From: JBGSMF01 sp964651475
Lineage (GTDB): Bacteria > Chloroflexota > Anaerolineae > Fen-1058
NCBI GenBank assembly: GCA_964651475.1
Contig: CAZYXV010000009.1
Span: 88,075 to 152,074, forward strand
Direction: 5' to 3'
DNA length: 64,000 nt
Shown: one piece after another, positions 1 to 8,657 of the stretch
Numbering within the stretch: the stretch's first letter is position 1
Layout of the letters: the number at the start of each line of letters is the position of its first letter
Program-made: the position numbers and the translations under genes
Notes under the pieces: generated by a model
Told to the model about the DNA's origin: nothing
Database searches by the model: none
The model's input: the letters and a program-made list of their open reading frames with translations, nothing else

Positions 1-805
1 CCTGCTGCAAGGTGCTGGTGGTGAACGGCGGCCAGGGATGGCGGATTTTCTTTTGAGGCTTGACGGTCTTGACGCGATAGGCCGCGCCTTCCAGGTCGGC
101 GATGATTCGCCCGGCGTCCTCTTTTGTTTTGAGGTGAATGGCCTGGCCCAGGCCCACCTTTTTATCGCCGATTTGAATCAGGCGCGCCAAAAAATGCTGG
201 CGATGGTCAGCCGGTTTGGCCAGGTCGGCGTGAATGGTCCAATATTCTTCTGGCACAAAATTGCGAATGTCGCGTTCGCGGTCTACCACTAATCGCAGCG
301 CCACGCTTTGCACGCGCCCGGCGCTTTTGCCGCCCGTCGTCTTCCACAATAAGGGGCTGATTTGATAGCCGACCAACCGGTCGAGGATGCGCCGCGCCTG
401 TTGCGCGTTTACCAGCGGCATGTTGACGCCAGCGGCTGGATGAGCAAAGGCGGCGTGGATGGCATCCGGCGTGATTTCGTGAAAGGCCACGCGCCACACC
501 CCCTGGCCCTTGGGTCTGAGCGCCTGGAGCAAGTGCCAGGCAATCGCTTCGCCTTCCCGGTCGGGGTCGGTAGCCAGGTAAACTTCTGTGGCGTTTTCCA
601 GAGCGGCGCGCAAGGCCTGGACGGTTTTTGATTTTTGGCGCAGGAGGTGGTAGGTGGGCTTGAATCTGTGCTCGACGTCAACGCCCAATTCTTTGGCCGG
701 CAAATCGCGTATGTGCCCCATGCTGGCGCGCACAGCATAGTCCGCGCCCAACATGCGCGCGAGTGTTTTGGCCTTTGCCGGCGATTCGACGATAACCAGT
801 TTCAT
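1..805 (-). CDS. topA: DNA topoisomerase I, N-terminal part (cut by window edge)
   Basis: The frame reads openly from an ATG at 805 to the window edge and gives the first 268 residues of a type IA topoisomerase, which relaxes negative supercoils. The TOPRIM fold is visible: VESPAKAKT near residues 6-14 and the acidic DPDREGEA motif at 80-87, where Asp80, Asp82 and Glu84 would bind magnesium. Further on comes the GRVQSVAL segment typical of the family. The active-site tyrosine and the C-terminal DNA-binding part lie outside the window. The start codon overlaps the stop of the upstream nuclease gene by four bases (ATGA), so translation is probably coupled to the restriction module. The family call is certain; the length cannot be judged. 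Confidence 0.95.
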   Translation of the reverse strand, partial: MKLVIVESPAKAKTLARMLGADYAVRASMGHIRDLPAKELGVDVEHRFKPTYHLLRQKSKTVQALRAALENATEVYLATDPDREGEAIAWHLLQALRPKGQGVWRVAFHEITPDAIHAAFAHPAAGVNMPLVNAQQARRILDRLVGYQISPLLWKTTGGKSAGRVQSVALRLVVDRERDIRNFVPEEYWTIHADLAKPADHRQHFLARLIQIGDKKVGLGQAIHLKTKEDAGRIIADLEGAAYRVKTVKPQKKIRHPWPPFTTSTLQQ

Positions 806-1482
806 GAACGTGACTGAGCCGACTCTGCTATACGTACCTCAAGTTCATCTATTGTTTCTGGTTCCTCTTCGTCTTGGATAAACTCATCGCCCAAGTCACT
901 CATTCCCAATTCCCGTTTGGCAAAAGTGCGTCTTGCTTTGATGTTCAAAATATCAACAATGCGCGTCCTATCCTCAGCAATGCGCTTGACATCCTCATCT
1001 TCGAGCAAGATAACATAATAACGACTTACATCGTTTACTTGGTTGGCGTAATTCACGGCATCACTTGCAAACTTGCTCGTTGTTATGACCATGACGACAT
1101 CGGCTTTCGTCAAAAAAGTTAGGCCCACTTCCTTTGCAATTACATCAACCCCAACCTTGCTTTTCTGGTTCTTGCATTGTATTTGCCAACGGTTGTAGAT
1201 AATCTTATCGGACGCAGCCAATACATCAACTTCACCGCCGCCAGTAGCTTCCCAATGCCGCAAACGCCATTTGGAAAAACGCAAGCCAAGCAACCGAATA
1301 ATCCAAACTGCAAATAACTCGAGCGCAATTCCGCGAATATGCTTGTCTTTATTCTCTAAATCAGCCACCACACTTTCGAACTGCCGATCAAGATCAGTTG
1401 AGGCCAGTTCGGTTACATCGGCAAGATTTTGGATGAGCGGTTGTAAAATTTCGCGCTTTGCCTTCTCCGTCAACTTGACCAA
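802..1482 (-). CDS. Mrr-like restriction endonuclease
   Basis: This 226-residue protein has a PD-(D/E)XK-type nuclease core. GGEVD ends at Asp86 and IQCKN supplies Gln102-x-Lys104, which is the D...QxK pattern of Mrr and related restriction nucleases. The first 70 residues are helical and the tail after about 195 is very acidic. It is the third gene after a DNA methyltransferase and a winged-helix-like protein, so it is most likely the cutting component of a restriction-modification system. Its start lies 13 bases inside the preceding gene, and its stop overlaps the topA start. An alternative is a type IV, modification-dependent nuclease, but the adjacent methyltransferase argues against that. 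Confidence 0.82.
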   Translation of the reverse strand: MVKLTEKAKREILQPLIQNLADVTELASTDLDRQFESVVADLENKDKHIRGIALELFAVWIIRLLGLRFSKWRLRHWEATGGGEVDVLAASDKIIYNRWQIQCKNQKSKVGVDVIAKEVGLTFLTKADVVMVITTSKFASDAVNYANQVNDVSRYYVILLEDEDVKRIAEDRTRIVDILNIKARRTFAKRELGMSDLGDEFIQDEEEPETIDELEVRIAESAQSRS

Positions 1483-2300
1483 ATGGGGCTTGCGCCTCTA
1501 CCTCCCGTTGTCTTTTCTGTCTCAATCAATCCAATTAAGGCCAAAGGCTCTAATACATCTTTGACCAGATTTTTAGTCGTCAAGCGAATCTTGTAAACAC
1601 TACGAGTATGGTTCGCGATTCTGTTGGATGGTGTGAATTCTTGCACATCTAAACTGATTAACGAGAGAAGGAAATGCTTTTGCTCCGGGGTCAAATGGTA
1701 AAGCTCGTCTATGATGTCAGCATCTACTTTCAAAATGTCATAGATCACATCCCAGTTGACTTGATAGCCCGTAGACCGAAATACTCCAGCCTGAGCAAGC
1801 CACTCTCTCATGGTACTGACATACGTTGAGTTGGGTGGTATCTTGATGCCGAGGTCGTTCAATTCTTCACCCAGGTATTCCAGCGTTACATGTTCGCCTC
1901 TAGCGCGGATATTTTCGATCAGCCTGGCAACAAGTAACCCTTCAAGGTTTGTGAGGATGTGAACTGCGAAATGACGGTGAACAGCGTCGGGGTTAGACTT
2001 GAGCGCCAAAAGCTCTCCCGTCAAATCAGTGATCCTGTAGCTCTTGCCGCCGTCGCCAAACTGAATTAGCCCGTAAGCGTTTAGCGACAGAACGCAGTTC
2101 ATTGCCATCTTGGTCGAGTTCTCGTCTCGCTGCGCAGGGTCGCGCCCGTGTTCTTTATAGTAACGGGTGCGAATTTCGCCCTGAAGTTTGTAGCGGTCCG
2201 GTTGACAATCAATACATAGTTGCAGCAAATCGGTCAAGGCATATTTCTTCGGGTCAAATTGGTCGCCATAAGTAAAACGCCGTCGTTTGATAATGGTCAC
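1470..2300 (-). CDS. Winged-helix-like protein of the restriction-modification module, function unknown
   Basis: A 276-residue soluble protein between the methyltransferase and the nuclease. I do not recognise a named family. Two stretches look like winged-helix units: one around residues 55-110, where basic and aromatic residues end in a YRITDLTGELL-like strand-helix, and one near the C-terminus with an SVYKIRLTTKNLVKD segment. Its start overlaps the methyltransferase stop by four bases (ATGA) and its end overlaps the nuclease start by 13 bases, so all three are translated together. From position it could be a target-recognition subunit, a nuclease partner or a regulator; nothing in the sequence decides between these. 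Confidence 0.7.
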   Translation of the reverse strand: MTIIKRRRFTYGDQFDPKKYALTDLLQLCIDCQPDRYKLQGEIRTRYYKEHGRDPAQRDENSTKMAMNCVLSLNAYGLIQFGDGGKSYRITDLTGELLALKSNPDAVHRHFAVHILTNLEGLLVARLIENIRARGEHVTLEYLGEELNDLGIKIPPNSTYVSTMREWLAQAGVFRSTGYQVNWDVIYDILKVDADIIDELYHLTPEQKHFLLSLISLDVQEFTPSNRIANHTRSVYKIRLTTKNLVKDVLEPLALIGLIETEKTTGGRGASPIWSS

Positions 2301-3388
2301 ACCTCTATATCCTCACGTGCAAGGTATTCCTCATCTTGCTCATCGCGCAATAGATGCCGTTTATCAGCAGGCGGTAATTCAAATAATGAGTTTTGGGTAG
2401 CCTGAGCTTGGTTAGGTTCTTTCCTCGTATCGCCATTATCAACGAATCTAAATATTGCGCCTTTCAAGTAATCCTCGTATTGTTCAATGGCAATCCAGTG
2501 GCGTCCCATCATCTCTGCCACATATCCGGTCATGTTGCTTCCCGCAAATGGATCAAGAACCATATCTCCAGCTTCCGTACAGAGGCCGATAGCAAACTCG
2601 GGTAGAGCTCGCGGAAAACGCGCCGGGTGTGGTTGAATCCCATTCTCACGACATAGCCTAAGGTATTGGTCGTTGCTGGACGTGTTTGAAGCTGAAATAA
2701 CATTCACCGCTATAGCGTCGCCGATTTGTATATCTGCATCGGTTAACCCACTAATCAAGTTGGGAGGAATAGCGCCACTATTATCTTGCATAAACTTGTC
2801 GCTGATGTCATGCTCGGAGGGTCTCTTTTTAGGTTTGTAGCCTTGCTCCATTAATTTGAGCTGAGATTCACTATAAGGTTTCAGCACGCCCCGATTATTG
2901 GCTTTCGGATGCGCGTCCAAACTGAGCCACCAAACCGTGTTGACAGCATCCTTGACACGCTCTCTGCGAACTGTTACCCACTCTGCAGGAGTTGGCAACT
3001 TGGCAGGGTTGTACCAATATAACTCTTGAGCCAGGTTAAAACCAGCCCCGCCTTCCTCAATCGGTTTACATAAACATAAAACTAACTCGTAATGATAAAG
3101 GCTGCGTACCGGGATACCTCTCACCCAAGTGCCGCCAATGTCAATAACGAGTGAGCCTTGTGGTTTGAGAATACGCGCAAACTCACGCGCAAATTGCAAG
3201 AACCATTCTACGTATTCATCGGCATGAACGTTACCGTAAGCCTTTTTCCGCAATAAAGCAAATGGCGGTGAGGTGCATATCAGGTCTATTGATTGCGGAG
3301 GTATCTTGGGCAAGAGGCGCAAAGAATCGCCCCAATAGGCGTTTCCTAATTTGGTCGAAAAATAAGGTGCTTCGCTCTGAATTTCCAT
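2297..3388 (-). CDS. DNA methyltransferase, beta class (N4-cytosine or N6-adenine)
   Basis: This 363-residue protein has the circularly permuted beta-class order. The catalytic motif TSPPF (residues 39-43) comes first and the S-adenosylmethionine-binding motif DPFAGS (279-284) near the C-terminus. TSPP rather than DPPY favours N4-cytosine methylation, though TSPP enzymes that methylate adenine are known. The 190 residues between the motifs probably contain the target-recognition region. It would protect host DNA from the Mrr-like nuclease two genes downstream. It lies only 18 bp after ftsH on the same strand, so it may share that transcript. The third residue after DPFAGS is Met where Thr is usual (NMTG), a minor deviation. 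Confidence 0.9.
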   Translation of the reverse strand: MEIQSEAPYFSTKLGNAYWGDSLRLLPKIPPQSIDLICTSPPFALLRKKAYGNVHADEYVEWFLQFAREFARILKPQGSLVIDIGGTWVRGIPVRSLYHYELVLCLCKPIEEGGAGFNLAQELYWYNPAKLPTPAEWVTVRRERVKDAVNTVWWLSLDAHPKANNRGVLKPYSESQLKLMEQGYKPKKRPSEHDISDKFMQDNSGAIPPNLISGLTDADIQIGDAIAVNVISASNTSSNDQYLRLCRENGIQPHPARFPRALPEFAIGLCTEAGDMVLDPFAGSNMTGYVAEMMGRHWIAIEQYEDYLKGAIFRFVDNGDTRKEPNQAQATQNSLFELPPADKRHLLRDEQDEEYLAREDIEV

Positions 3389-3406
3389 CAGTTTCTTGGA
3401 AATATC

Positions 3407-5323
3407 CTACACGGGTGTAGGCGCCAGGCGCGGCGTCCCGGCCGAGGGCTGCGCGCGGGGCGGCATGGGCCTGGGCTCAAGGTGCCCTGGCTCGGCGCTT
3501 GGCGGAATGGGAACGCCGGTATACAACGCCTCAAATTCGGCCTGGCCGATGGTCTCGACTTCGAGCAAGCGCAACGCTACGGCTTCCAGCCGGTCTCTCA
3601 TTTCGGTCAGGATGGCGATGGCGCGCTTGTAGGCATGGTTCACAATCTCGCGCACCTCGTTATCAATCTCTTGCGCCACGATCTCGCTATAGTCGCGCTG
3701 CTCGCCCAGTTCTTTGCCCAAAAAGACCAGGGTCTCGCGCCGGCCAAACGTCATCGGCCCCAGTTTTTCACTCATGCCGTAGCGGGTGACCATGGCGCGC
3801 GCCAGTTCACTCACGCGCTCCAGGTCGTCGCGCGCGCCAGTCGTCGTTTCTCCAAAAACAATTTCCTCGGCGGCGCGGCCCCCCAACGCAATCACCAGCG
3901 TATCGAGGAAGCGAGCGCGGCTGCCCAGGTGGCGGTCTTCGCTCGGCGGCGAGAAAGTATAACCCAGCGCCGTGCCGCGCGCGATGATGCTGATTTTTTG
4001 AATGGGGTCGCTGTTGGGCAGGCTGCGCGCCGCGACGGCGTGCCCGGCTTCGTGGTAAGCCACGATGCGCTTTTCTTGTTCGCTGAGGACGCGGCTCTTG
4101 CGTTGCGGGCCGGCCACCACGCGCTCGATGGCTTCTTCAAAATCGGGCATACCAATCGCTTTCCTGTTGCGCCGGGCGGCCAGGATGGCGGCTTCGTTGA
4201 CGACGTTTTCTATATCCGCGCCCACAAAACCCGGCGTGCTTTTGGCGAGTATGTCCAGGTCAATATCTCCGCCCAACGGCTTGCCGCGCAGGTGGACTTG
4301 AAAGATCTCTTTACGCCCTTTGATATCTGGTTGGTCGAGGATGACGCGCCGATCAAAGCGACCGGGCCGCAGCAAGGCCGGGTCGAGAATGTCGGGACGG
4401 TTGGTGGCGGCTACGATGATGACGTTTGTATCGGTGCTGAATCCGTCCATCTCCACCAGGATTTGGTTGAGCGTCTGCTCGCGCTCGTCGTTGGCGTTGC
4501 CCAGGCCCGCGCCGCGATGCCGCCCGACGGCGTCAATCTCGTCCACGAACACGATGCACGGGCTGTGGCGCTTGGCCTGGTCGAACAAATCCCGCACGCG
4601 GCTGGCGCCCACGCCCACAAACATTTCCACAAATTCCGAGCCGGAGATGGAAAAGAACGGCACGCCCGCTTCGCCCGACACGGCCTTGGCCAGCAGGGTC
4701 TTGCCGCAGCCGGGCGGCCCCACCATCAACACGCCTTTGGGGATGCGCGCGCCCAGCTGGATGAATTTTTCCGGTTCTTTGAGGAACTCGACGATTTCGG
4801 CCAGTTCTTGCTTGGATTCGTCCACCCCCGCCACGTCGGCAAAAGTTACCGTGGGCTGTTCGGCGTTGGCGATGCGCGCTTTGCTTTTGCCGAACGAAAA
4901 CGCCTGTCCATTAGAAGATTGCGCCTGGCGATAGATGTACCAGATGAATCCGCCCACCATTAATACCGGCAACAGGTAAAAGGCGAGTTGGATGATCTCG
5001 TCGTACCGAACCGGCTCTACCACACTAATCTCGATTCTCGACAAGTCAGCCGCCGTGATTCCGTATACGGCTAACTGCTCGGCAATGCTGGAATCCGGCT
5101 CCTTGCGCAACACGCCGTCCCGGCGGTCATTTTTAAATTTAACTGTGATTTCGTCTCCGCCGATTTGCAGCTTTTGCACCTGGTTGGCCTGGATGGCCTT
5201 GACCAGTTGCGTGATTTGCAAATCGTTCGACGGTGTAGAACGTGTCAGATTGTTCGCGACGATGGCGACAATGATTACCAGCAGAACGATATAAACCAAC
5301 AAATTTCGATTTCGCTCGCCCAA
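3407..5323 (-). CDS. ftsH: ATP-dependent zinc metalloprotease FtsH
   Basis: Membrane-anchored AAA+ protease that degrades misfolded membrane and regulatory proteins. From the longest reading (TTG at 5347, 646 residues) the order is: membrane segment about 16-32, extracytoplasmic part, second membrane segment about 117-138, Walker A GPPGCGKT at 210-217, Walker B VFVDEID near 267, SRH region near 315-330, zinc site HEAGH at 432-436 and an Asp near 507. The C-terminal tail is Pro/Arg-rich. I prefer the TTG at 5323 because GGGAGGG precedes it and a TATAAT box at 5364-5359 would put the transcript start at about 5352. All catalytic residues are present. Confidence 0.95.
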   Translation of the reverse strand: MGERNRNLLVYIVLLVIIVAIVANNLTRSTPSNDLQITQLVKAIQANQVQKLQIGGDEITVKFKNDRRDGVLRKEPDSSIAEQLAVYGITAADLSRIEISVVEPVRYDEIIQLAFYLLPVLMVGGFIWYIYRQAQSSNGQAFSFGKSKARIANAEQPTVTFADVAGVDESKQELAEIVEFLKEPEKFIQLGARIPKGVLMVGPPGCGKTLLAKAVSGEAGVPFFSISGSEFVEMFVGVGASRVRDLFDQAKRHSPCIVFVDEIDAVGRHRGAGLGNANDEREQTLNQILVEMDGFSTDTNVIIVAATNRPDILDPALLRPGRFDRRVILDQPDIKGRKEIFQVHLRGKPLGGDIDLDILAKSTPGFVGADIENVVNEAAILAARRNRKAIGMPDFEEAIERVVAGPQRKSRVLSEQEKRIVAYHEAGHAVAARSLPNSDPIQKISIIARGTALGYTFSPPSEDRHLGSRARFLDTLVIALGGRAAEEIVFGETTTGARDDLERVSELARAMVTRYGMSEKLGPMTFGRRETLVFLGKELGEQRDYSEIVAQEIDNEVREIVNHAYKRAIAILTEMRDRLEAVALRLLEVETIGQAEFEALYTGVPIPPSAEPGHLEPRPMPPRAQPSAGTPRLAPTPV

Positions 5324-5358
5324 AATACCCTCCCATCTTGTGTCCAACTTGCCATTCT

Positions 5359-5364
5359 ATTATA
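5359..5364 (-). promoter_or_regulatory. Probable -10 box of the ftsH promoter
   Basis: A perfect TATAAT on the minus strand in the A/T-rich gap between DUF92 and ftsH. Transcription would start about 29 bases before the TTG codon at 5323. No good -35 hexamer sits at the usual distance, so the call rests on the -10 box and its position. Confidence 0.45.
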
Positions 5365-5386
5365 CATCAAAATCATTAGAGAAACA

Positions 5387-6211
5387 TTAGAATATGTAAA
5401 GCGCTCCCAATCCGGCGGCTATCACGGCGCCCGCCAGCGTGCTGGCGAAATTCACCCAATCGTTGTTGAGCCATTTCCAGCCGCGCACGTGGCGAGTGGG
5501 AGAGCCACAGCGATGCACCAACTTTTCGGTTTCTTTGTGGCATACGTCGCAACGATATATCCCCTGTACCGTCGCGCCCAACACGCTATCGGCCATGGCG
5601 CCGATAAAGCCGGCCAATGCGCCCACAGCGGCCAGGGCGGTTGCCAGGTTGAGCATTTCGCCCATGCTCCAGCGAAACGCCGCCGCCAATACCGAGACGA
5701 TGCCCGCGCCCAGCAGAGCCGCGCCGGCGCCATCCCACGTCACCGCGCCCGAGGTGCCAGGCGTCACGAGCTTCCCCGTAGTAATCAGGCGCGGCACGTC
5801 TTCGCTCAGCACGCCCAACTCGGTTGCCCACGTATCGGCATTGGCCTCGGCCAGCGCGCCCACGAACGCAAATAGCCACAACGGGTGAGGAAACAGAGCG
5901 TGACCTATTGCCAACGCCGCCGCCAGCCCTCCATTCGCCAATGCTTGCCACAAGTCGCGCGGCCCGCCCTTGGCAAATTCCTGGCTGACCTGCGATTTAT
6001 CGGACTTTTTGTAAGCGGTGAGCAGTGTAGAGGACACGAAGAACGCGATGAGCAACACTCCCCAATCCCAACCGCCGAAACCAAAAATCGCCGTGCCCGT
6101 CAGGATTGCGCCAATCAAGCCGCTGCGCGTGAGAGCGCGCCGGGTAAAAGCCAGCAGGCCAATGCCCGCGCTCAAAACGAATCCCATCAAAAGAGGTAAT
6201 ATATAAGCCAT
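5387..6211 (-). CDS. DUF92/TMEM19-family membrane protein
   Basis: A polytopic membrane protein of 274 residues with the DUF92 signatures: KGGPRDLWQALANGG in the middle, then ANADTWATELG, TTGK and PGTSGAVTWDG. The plant member VTE6 phosphorylates phytyl phosphate for tocopherol synthesis, so a polyprenyl-phosphate kinase role is possible, but bacterial members are mostly uncharacterised. A short cysteine- and histidine-containing loop (CDVCHKE) lies near residue 215. I chose the ATG at 6211, preceded by AGGTG, over an upstream TTG that would abut the mutS2 stop. It is the last gene of the cvpA-mutS2 operon. Confidence 0.8.
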   Translation of the reverse strand: MAYILPLLMGFVLSAGIGLLAFTRRALTRSGLIGAILTGTAIFGFGGWDWGVLLIAFFVSSTLLTAYKKSDKSQVSQEFAKGGPRDLWQALANGGLAAALAIGHALFPHPLWLFAFVGALAEANADTWATELGVLSEDVPRLITTGKLVTPGTSGAVTWDGAGAALLGAGIVSVLAAAFRWSMGEMLNLATALAAVGALAGFIGAMADSVLGATVQGIYRCDVCHKETEKLVHRCGSPTRHVRGWKWLNNDWVNFASTLAGAVIAAGLGALYIF

Positions 6212-6229
6212 ACCACAGCACCTATGCAA

Positions 6230-8653
6230 TTACGCGCCATCTCCTACCAGCCACGCCACCGTCACGCCGTCGCCGCCCTCGCCTTCTTTGCCCGACTCGA
6301 AAGTTTTGATCAGCGCGTGCTTTTTCAAAGTGTCGCGGACGGCGCGCTTGAGCGCGCCAGTGCCGTGCCCGTGAATGATGCGCACCCACGGCAGGCTGGC
6401 GCGAAAGGCATTATCTATGTAACGGTCCAGTTGGATCAAGGCGTCTTCGGTCAACTGCCCACGCAGGTCCAGTTCCATGCCAGGCGAGGCAGAAAAGCTG
6501 CGCGCCGCCGGGCGTTGAGCGGCGCCCAAAGAGGCCGGTTCGGGCGAAGCGCGCCATTCTAATTCATCCACCGGCAAACGCAGGCGCAATCGCCCGGCCT
6601 GCACCTCGGCTTCGCGCCCGTCAACCGAAAGCACGTTGCCTTCGGTTTTGAGGCGTGCTACCCAAACACGGTCGCCCTCAGCGACCGGATGGCGCGGCTC
6701 GGGCATCGCCACAGGCGACGTTTTAGGCATAGCCGTTTTAGCCAGCTCGGCCCGGCGCGCCTCAATCGCAGCCAACTCGGCGGCGTGCACTTGTGAAAGC
6801 CGGCCGCGCAGCGCGCGTATTTCGTCTTCGAGCGCGTCCAGCCTGGCGCGCGCTTCCTGGCGCGCTGTGTCCAGCACCTCTCGCCGTTCTTGCTCGATAT
6901 TGGACAGGCGCTCGCGCAGTTCTTTTTCGATGCGCTCGGCCTCGGCCTGGGCGCGCGCTGCAGCTTGATGGGCAGCCTGGGCCTCGGCGCGCGCGCGGTG
7001 AATATCGGCAAGCAGATCCTCGGCGTGCAAAGCGCCTTCGGCCACCATTGCCCGCGCCGCATCCACCATCGCAGCGTCCAGCCCCAGCCGCGTGGCGATG
7101 GCAAAGGCGTTGCTGCGCCCCGGCAGGCCAATGCTCAAGCGGTAGGTGGGTGAAAGCGTCTCTGGGTCAAACTCGACGCTGGCGTTGATGGCGCCCGGCG
7201 TGATGCTGGGCAGCGCCCAGGCTTTTAACTCGGGATAATGCGTGGCGACCAGCGTGGTCACGCTGCGCGCGCGCAAGTATTCCAGGATGGCGCGCGCCAA
7301 CGCCGCGCCTTCGCCCGGATCGGTGCCGGCGCCTAGTTCGTCCAGCAGCACCAGCGCGCGATGGTCTGCCAGGCCCAAAAAGCTGATCAGGTTGACCATG
7401 TGCGCCGAAAAGGTGGATAGATTTTGCTCAATGGATTGCTCGTCGCCAATATCAGCATAGATGTGCTTAAAGACCGAAAGCGCGCTGCCTTCGCCGGCCG
7501 GGATGTGCAAGCCGCAGTAGGCCATCAGGCACAGCAACCCGACGGTTTTGAGCGCGACCGTTTTGCCGCCAGTGTTGGGGCCGGTGATGACAACGATAAA
7601 GGTTTGGTCGTCCAGCACTACGTCTATCGGCACCACGCGCTCCGGGTCGAGCAAGGGGTGGCGCGCCTGAACGAGTTTGAGCGTTGTGCCGGGATGCAGG
7701 TGGTCGCGCTCCCCCGCTTGCGAGGCCGGGGAAAGGTGGGGAGTTTTGAGCGGGACGATGTGCGGCTCGGCGGCGTGGATGGCCTCGGCGTAACTGGCGC
7801 ACGCGAACACCATGTCAAGCTCGGCCAGCGTTTCGACGGTGCGCGTGATATAGACTCCTTCTTCAGCCACCATGGCCGAGAGCGCCGCCAATACCTTTTC
7901 GACGATGCGTTGCTCGCGCAGTTCCAACTCTCGCAAGCGGTTGCCCATGTCCACGCAAGAAAGCGGCTCGATGAACAAGGTCGCGCCGGAGGAGGATTGA
8001 TCGTGCACTACGCCGGGCAGCCGCCCTTTGAAATCGGCTTTGACTGGAATGACATAGCGCCCCGAGCGCTGCGTGATGAGCGCCTCTTGCAAATAGGGCG
8101 CGTTGCGCGACGCGGTGAGAATGCGGTTGAGCTTGTCAAACAAGCGATCGTGCGCCTCGCGCATCTCGCGGCGCACCGCGGCCAGCTCCGGGCTGGCGTC
8201 GTCGCGCACTTCGGCGCGGCCGGCTTGCGCCGGCGCGTCGTCAATGCACCGCTCAATCTCTTCGACGACGTCGCCGCTTTCGACGATGCGCCCGGCAATA
8301 GCAGCCAGCAAGGGAAACTGGTTTTGCGCGCGGGTGAGTGTGCGGTGAATAGAGCGCGCTACCGAGAGTGTATCGCGAATTTCCAGCAACTCGTAGGGCA
8401 AGATCAAGACGCCGTGTTCGGCGCGATCTACCAGGGGACGGACGTCGTGCACGCCGCCCAGCCGGACGTCGGCGTTGCCCGACAACAAGGTGCGCGCTTC
8501 GCGTGTAACTTTTAACCGGCGCTCGACCTCGATGGGTTCGGACGAGGGTGTAAGCTGGGCGCACAACGCCTGGCCAGCGGAAAACGACGCATAGTTCGCC
8601 AGGCGAGTGAGCACCTTGGCAAGTTCAAGCGTGACGAAATGTTTCGAGTCCAC
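6230..8653 (-). CDS. mutS2: MutS2 protein (Smr-domain ATPase)
   Basis: From a GTG start at 8653 the protein has 807 residues. MutS2 proteins suppress homologous recombination and in some species split collided ribosomes; they are not mismatch-repair MutS. Visible features are the core with RYVIPVKADFKG near 200-210, Walker A GPNTGGKT at 358-365, the Walker B region LLDELGAGTDPGEG, a long coiled coil, and a C-terminal Smr domain with LDLRG and HGHGTG. The GTG start follows the cvpA stop by four bases with CAGGTAAC upstream; the longer reading begins inside cvpA and is unlikely. Residues about 304-318 (HLSPASQAGERDHL) are an extra stretch encoded by a palindrome-like repeat. Confidence 0.93.
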   Translation of the reverse strand: MDSKHFVTLELAKVLTRLANYASFSAGQALCAQLTPSSEPIEVERRLKVTREARTLLSGNADVRLGGVHDVRPLVDRAEHGVLILPYELLEIRDTLSVARSIHRTLTRAQNQFPLLAAIAGRIVESGDVVEEIERCIDDAPAQAGRAEVRDDASPELAAVRREMREAHDRLFDKLNRILTASRNAPYLQEALITQRSGRYVIPVKADFKGRLPGVVHDQSSSGATLFIEPLSCVDMGNRLRELELREQRIVEKVLAALSAMVAEEGVYITRTVETLAELDMVFACASYAEAIHAAEPHIVPLKTPHLSPASQAGERDHLHPGTTLKLVQARHPLLDPERVVPIDVVLDDQTFIVVITGPNTGGKTVALKTVGLLCLMAYCGLHIPAGEGSALSVFKHIYADIGDEQSIEQNLSTFSAHMVNLISFLGLADHRALVLLDELGAGTDPGEGAALARAILEYLRARSVTTLVATHYPELKAWALPSITPGAINASVEFDPETLSPTYRLSIGLPGRSNAFAIATRLGLDAAMVDAARAMVAEGALHAEDLLADIHRARAEAQAAHQAAARAQAEAERIEKELRERLSNIEQERREVLDTARQEARARLDALEDEIRALRGRLSQVHAAELAAIEARRAELAKTAMPKTSPVAMPEPRHPVAEGDRVWVARLKTEGNVLSVDGREAEVQAGRLRLRLPVDELEWRASPEPASLGAAQRPAARSFSASPGMELDLRGQLTEDALIQLDRYIDNAFRASLPWVRIIHGHGTGALKRAVRDTLKKHALIKTFESGKEGEGGDGVTVAWLVGDGA
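7699..7744. repeat. Palindromic repeat inserted in frame in mutS2
   Basis: A G/C-rich block bounded by CTCCCC and GGGGAG arms, with GCTTGCGAGGCCGGGG inside, interrupts mutS2 just before the conserved segment leading to RHPLL. It adds about 15 residues without breaking the frame. Its look matches short mobile palindromes of GC-rich genomes; assignment to a named repeat family would need a genome-wide count. Confidence 0.5.
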
Positions 8654-8657
8654 AATG

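Noticed and set aside
3482..4963. 493-codon open frame on the plus strand over ftsH
   Set aside because: It is antisense to a certain ftsH gene; the protein is low-complexity with no family signs, a usual effect of GC-rich codon bias.
7424..8515. 363-codon plus-strand frame over mutS2
   Set aside because: Antisense shadow of mutS2; no ribosome site or recognisable domain.
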